From: Lachnospiraceae bacterium
GTDB lineage: Bacteria > Bacillota > Clostridia > Lachnospirales > Lachnospiraceae
Length of the DNA stretch: 34,782 bases
NCBI GenBank assembly: GCA_017623815.1
Contig: JAGAOK010000029.1
Location: 1-34,782, forward strand
Reading direction: 5' to 3'
The notes under the pieces were generated by a model, which saw only the letters and a program-made list of their open reading frames with translations, was not told where the DNA came from and did not search any database. The position numbers and the translations under genes were made by a program. Positions 31,825 through 34,782 of this stretch are shown here, in pieces. Within the stretch, counting starts at the first letter, position 1. The number at the start of each line of letters is the position of its first letter.

Positions 31825-31833
31825 CTTTCCGTT

Positions 31834-33276
31834 TTACTTATAACAATTTTTGCACTTTCTCTTATCCGGGTCTGATTCCAGCTGCATAGAGTAAGCCTCC
31901 GCTTCCTCATAGGTATCAAAATAAACAGGACTTGTCATCGCACCATCTCCGGTTCCCGTCGCAGGACATGAGCCGACAATGTGTATCTTTCCGTTTTTGC
32001 TGTTTACTGCATAGTTCCCTGTAGCCGTCGATTGCTCCGGCTCAGGTTCTGTTTCCTCTTCTTGCTCCGTCTCTTCCCCTGACGCATTCTCGGAATTCTG
32101 CGTGCGTTCTCCCGCCTTCCAGCTATCCGACGGCGCACAGTTCCATGCAATTTCCATACCATCGGAAGTCGCCATTACCGACCCCTGCTCATCCGTGCGG
32201 AATACTTTTACGTCCATAGCCCGCAGATTATTTAACACCTCTGCATGCGGATGCCCGTACGAATTATCTGCCTCACAACTGATAACTGCATACAGCGGAG
32301 ATACCGCCGCCAACAATGCATATGTATTTGACATATTACTTCCGTGATGCCCTACCTTGAACACATCACAATTTATGTTGAGGCCATTTGCCAAAATATC
32401 TGCCTCTGCTTTTTCCTCAGCATCGCCGGTAAACAGAAATCTGTTTACACCATTTTGTAAAACCAGTGCGATGGACGAGTTGTTCGGATCGGAATAAATC
32501 CTGTTTGGCGCCGCTATCATAAAGAACGCATCACCAAGTGCGTAAGTATCCCCAACCTCCGGCGTAGTATACGACAATCCCTTGTCTTTCAGTGCCTGCA
32601 AAAGATCCCTGTAAACATCACTTTCTTTCGGAAAGTCTCCTATAAACACATTGTCGACAGGAAATTTGCTTATAATCACGTCCGCCCCGCCGATATGGTC
32701 TGCATCCGTATGGGTCAGCACCAGGTAATCTAGTTTTTCTACTCCCTGATTTTTCAAATATAACTGTACCTTCGTGCCCTTACTGTTATCACCCGTATCA
32801 ATCAACATTGCGTGCTTTCCGGAAAGCACCAGCGTTGCATCTCCCTGACCGACATCGATAAAGTGAACCTGCATTTCCGAAACCGGTTCTTCCTCATCTG
32901 GATCTTTCGGCTCTATGATTGGCTCCGGCTCCTCTGCCTCGACTTCTTCCGCTCCGATGGAATCTTCCATGATTATCGTCTGCTGTTGTGACTGCTCCTG
33001 TGTCCCCTGTTGTGGTTTTTCCTCCGTCTGCTCTGTCGAACCGATGAAAGCCAGCGATCCGCACGATATCAAAAACAGACACGACAAGACGATGAAACTA
33101 ACCTTGGCAGGCCACATAAGTTTTCTTCTTAAGGGTGTAATCCCCAATCCGAATAACAGGGAAGCGACACCTCCAAATACAGTTCCGCCGAAAAACAATC
33201 CCAGCGCCAGCAGTACAAAGCATGTCCCGAAAAACCAGCCGAAAAGATCTTTTATTACTTGAACTACTTTATCCAT
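31834..33276 (-). CDS. Membrane-anchored ComEC-like metallo-beta-lactamase with C-terminal Ada-like zinc module
   Basis: 480 residues. Three hydrophobic segments lie within the first 80 residues. A Glu/Gln-rich linker (80-133) leads to a ComEC/Rec2-type metallo-hydrolase domain: HFIDVGQGDATLVLSG, IDTGDN and LTHTDADHIGG (H189-D191-D193-H194, the HxDxDH form normal for ComEC). A second acidic linker precedes a 60-residue C-terminal module, NSKNGKIHIVGSC then KCKNC, similar to the Ada metal-binding domain. The hydrolase domain is outside the membrane if the helices run as predicted, and may cleave a nucleic acid or other phosphodiester. I start at 33276 (GGGGGAGAG before ATG). The upstream extension to 33405 has no ribosome binding site. 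Confidence 0.88.
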   Translation of the reverse strand: MDKVVQVIKDLFGWFFGTCFVLLALGLFFGGTVFGGVASLLFGLGITPLRRKLMWPAKVSFIVLSCLFLISCGSLAFIGSTEQTEEKPQQGTQEQSQQQTIIMEDSIGAEEVEAEEPEPIIEPKDPDEEEPVSEMQVHFIDVGQGDATLVLSGKHAMLIDTGDNSKGTKVQLYLKNQGVEKLDYLVLTHTDADHIGGADVIISKFPVDNVFIGDFPKESDVYRDLLQALKDKGLSYTTPEVGDTYALGDAFFMIAAPNRIYSDPNNSSIALVLQNGVNRFLFTGDAEEKAEADILANGLNINCDVFKVGHHGSNMSNTYALLAAVSPLYAVISCEADNSYGHPHAEVLNNLRAMDVKVFRTDEQGSVMATSDGMEIAWNCAPSDSWKAGERTQNSENASGEETEQEEETEPEPEQSTATGNYAVNSKNGKIHIVGSCPATGTGDGAMTSPVYFDTYEEAEAYSMQLESDPDKRKCKNCYK

Positions 33277-33310
33277 TCTCTCCCCCTCTGTTCTGATTAT
33301 GTATAAATAC

Positions 33311-33339
33311 AGTATAGCACGCCAGCACCGATGCAACAA
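33311..33339 (-). promoter_or_regulatory. Candidate promoter of the metallo-beta-lactamase gene
   Basis: On the minus strand TTGTTG (33334-33339), 17 nt, TATACT (33311-33316), about 35 nt before the ATG. The rest of the gap up to 33500 shows nothing I can name. Confidence 0.55.
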
Positions 33340-33500
33340 TCCTGCGCAAGATGTTGATTCATCTAGCGGTATAAAAAAGCTCGTGAAACCTGAATTTCCT
33401 ACCAATTATACATACCATACATCAACTACTATAATCCACAAAAAGAAGGTCATTTAATTGGTCTACCGCTCACTTTCGGTTCAAGTAGAGAACAACAAAT

Positions 33501-34460
33501 TTATTTCGTTATTATAACCTCTATCTCTCCTTTAACATTTCTACCGTCAATTTCTATTGTATAATTGCCATCCTCTTGAATCGTAATCACATGCGGCGCA
33601 GCATTTCCATATACTTCATAAAAATCTCCATAAAATACCGTTTCTTTCCCTTTTTGTGAAACATTCAAATGTACATATCCTGTTTCACAATTGAAATCAA
33701 ACGATATCATATCTCCTGATTCCAAAGCATGTTCTGTAACAATAGCTGAATTTAGATGCTCGGCCTCTATAACATAACCATTGTCCCTCTCTTTTTTTTC
33801 ATACACAGAGCGATTTGATAACCAGAAAAATGTGCCTATTCCGATAAGTAAGACCATGATGAGAGCGAATATGCCCACATATTTTAATTGGAATCCATTA
33901 CTATCCCCTTTCACTAATTTTTCATACTGATAGAACTGACCTGCTAATACACTAAAAATAACAAGGTACAATATTGCCAATACCAGAAATACTAATGATA
34001 ATACATCTTGTATATTACCGCCTCCCCCATATCCTGTAGTATTCATATGGAATTGCGGAAGAATAACCATAGCAAACAATATAATAAGAGGAATTATTCT
34101 ACCTTTAAAAACACGCTTCATCATCTCAAGTCTGGATTCATCATCACAGAAGATTTCTTCTCTTTCTTCTCCCGGTTGCTCTTCTTTTCTAAAGTAACTA
34201 TACCCTACAAAATCCTCAATATACTCCCAACCACAATCGGAAAACATTTGAACATATTCCCTTTTATTTCGTATACCTTCCTGATTGTAATCCAATCTGT
34301 ATGACACTTGTTTTGGTTCACATTTTTCAAAGTGATAAAATCCGGGAAATGATACGTGAGCAAAGCACCATCCGTTTTCATGCATCTCACTTAAAAATTT
34401 CTCTTCCTGCTGATACTGCGGTATTGTAAAAAATTTAAAAACCGTTTTTTTGTTTCCCAT
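33501..34460 (-). CDS. DUF2812 domain membrane protein
   Basis: 319 residues. The N-terminal cytoplasmic domain (about 1-100; FKFFTIPQYQQEEKFLSEMH, WEYIEDFVGYSYFRK) is DUF2812. Three hydrophobic segments follow at about 121-137, 152-174 and 193-213, then a beta-rich, probably extracytoplasmic tail (215-319). DUF2812 proteins are commonly paired with PadR regulators; here the PadR stop overlaps its start (TAATG) and AAGGAG lies in the PadR gene. Function unknown; a membrane partner or target of PadR is likely. Confidence 0.88.
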   Translation of the reverse strand: MGNKKTVFKFFTIPQYQQEEKFLSEMHENGWCFAHVSFPGFYHFEKCEPKQVSYRLDYNQEGIRNKREYVQMFSDCGWEYIEDFVGYSYFRKEEQPGEEREEIFCDDESRLEMMKRVFKGRIIPLIILFAMVILPQFHMNTTGYGGGGNIQDVLSLVFLVLAILYLVIFSVLAGQFYQYEKLVKGDSNGFQLKYVGIFALIMVLLIGIGTFFWLSNRSVYEKKERDNGYVIEAEHLNSAIVTEHALESGDMISFDFNCETGYVHLNVSQKGKETVFYGDFYEVYGNAAPHVITIQEDGNYTIEIDGRNVKGEIEVIITK

Positions 34461-34774
34461 TAACTCATCTCCTTCATATTCTTAAAAAGTCGTTCAATTC
34501 TTTTCATTTCAATACCAAGTACTTCTGTTCCAAGGTCTGTAATTACATATATTTTTCTTTTTTCTTCTTCCCGAACAAAGCGAATCAACCCATCCTTCTC
34601 CATCTTTGATAAACTTCCATACATTGTTCCCGGTGCCAAAATGATTTCCTCATTCGTCATTTCTCTAACCATCTGTACAATTCCATATCCGTGGTTTTCT
34701 TCTCTTAGACATAACAAAATATAAAAACCAGTTTCTGTCATGGGAACATAAACTTTCTTAATATGTGCATCCAT
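34460..34774 (-). CDS. PadR family transcriptional regulator
   Basis: 104-residue regulator of the short PadR-s2 type. The winged helix shows TETGFYILLCLREENHGYGI, the recognition region APGTMYGSLSKMEKDGLI and the wing EEEKRKIYVITDLG. The second ATG (residue 12, MTETGFYILL) is the usual family start, and the first ATG at 34774 lies 8 nt from the window edge, so its ribosome binding site is only partly visible and the start is uncertain. It regulates, most probably, itself and the coupled DUF2812 gene. Confidence 0.9.
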   Translation of the reverse strand: MDAHIKKVYVPMTETGFYILLCLREENHGYGIVQMVREMTNEEIILAPGTMYGSLSKMEKDGLIRFVREEEKRKIYVITDLGTEVLGIEMKRIERLFKNMKEMS

Positions 34775-34782
34775 TGCTTCCA

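Noticed and set aside
33055..33075. Lipobox-like LISC in the metallo-beta-lactamase protein
   Set aside because: It lies at residue 72 after two other hydrophobic segments, so it is probably part of a third membrane helix rather than a lipoprotein signal.

Overview
The window looks like a low-to-mid GC chromosomal segment from a Clostridia member, most likely Lachnospiraceae. This is judged from the gene families (Csp-like S8 protease, LytTR-DUF3021 and PadR-DUF2812 pairs, YtrA-type GntR, type 2 ArgC), the strong AGGAGG ribosome binding sites and the sigma-A type promoters. I see no rRNA, tRNA, CRISPR array, transposase or phage gene. About 40 genes are supported, most on the minus strand.

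Left part (1-9650): a plus-strand RsmF-like rRNA methyltransferase converges on argC (TTG start). Next comes a minus-strand run of GntR(YtrA)-ABC ATPase-ABC permease followed, 16 nt later, by an RsmH-type methyltransferase away from any cell-division cluster. A 567-nt gene-free stretch (5592-6158) holds the GntR promoter/operator, a GC-rich 54/55-bp tandem repeat element and a 90-bp palindrome. Then come a transglutaminase-like protein, cysK, trpS and a histidine phosphatase.

Middle (9650-19500): the phosphatase is translationally coupled to a zinc-ribbon, membrane-anchored leucine-rich-repeat protein. Next are a lone PilT ATPase, a Csp-like S8 protease and a divergent AraC/cupin regulator. 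A five-gene minus-strand run follows: coiled-coil protein, SGNH hydrolase, GAF plus degenerate GGDEF protein, cupin, GNAT. It may start from a sigma-D-like promoter and ends at a strong terminator. A 390-nt intergenic region (19113-19502) carries inverted and direct repeats.

Right part (19500-34782): TspO; then a probable operon of membrane-anchored MerR, CPBP protease, a frameshifted DUF1295 protein and a small membrane protein. A SpoU-type RNA methyltransferase and a TSUP exporter run on the plus strand and converge on a dicarboxylate/amino-acid symporter coupled to an RmlD-like reductase. A LytTR regulator, a DUF3021 membrane protein and an MGT-type glycosyltransferase overlap by 4 nt at each junction and sit behind a pair of 21-bp-spaced direct repeats that look like the LytTR operator. 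Then come Nudix, GNAT, a membrane protein and two methyltransferases (one apparently internally deleted), a membrane-anchored ComEC-like metallo-beta-lactamase with an Ada-like C-terminal zinc module, and a DUF2812/PadR pair at the edge.

The most system-like units are LytTR-DUF3021-glycosyltransferase with its operator, MerR(TM, zinc ribbon)-CPBP with a 19-bp-spacer promoter, and the coiled-coil/SGNH/GGDEF-like/cupin/GNAT run. All functions are inferred from sequence motifs read by eye; no database search was possible.
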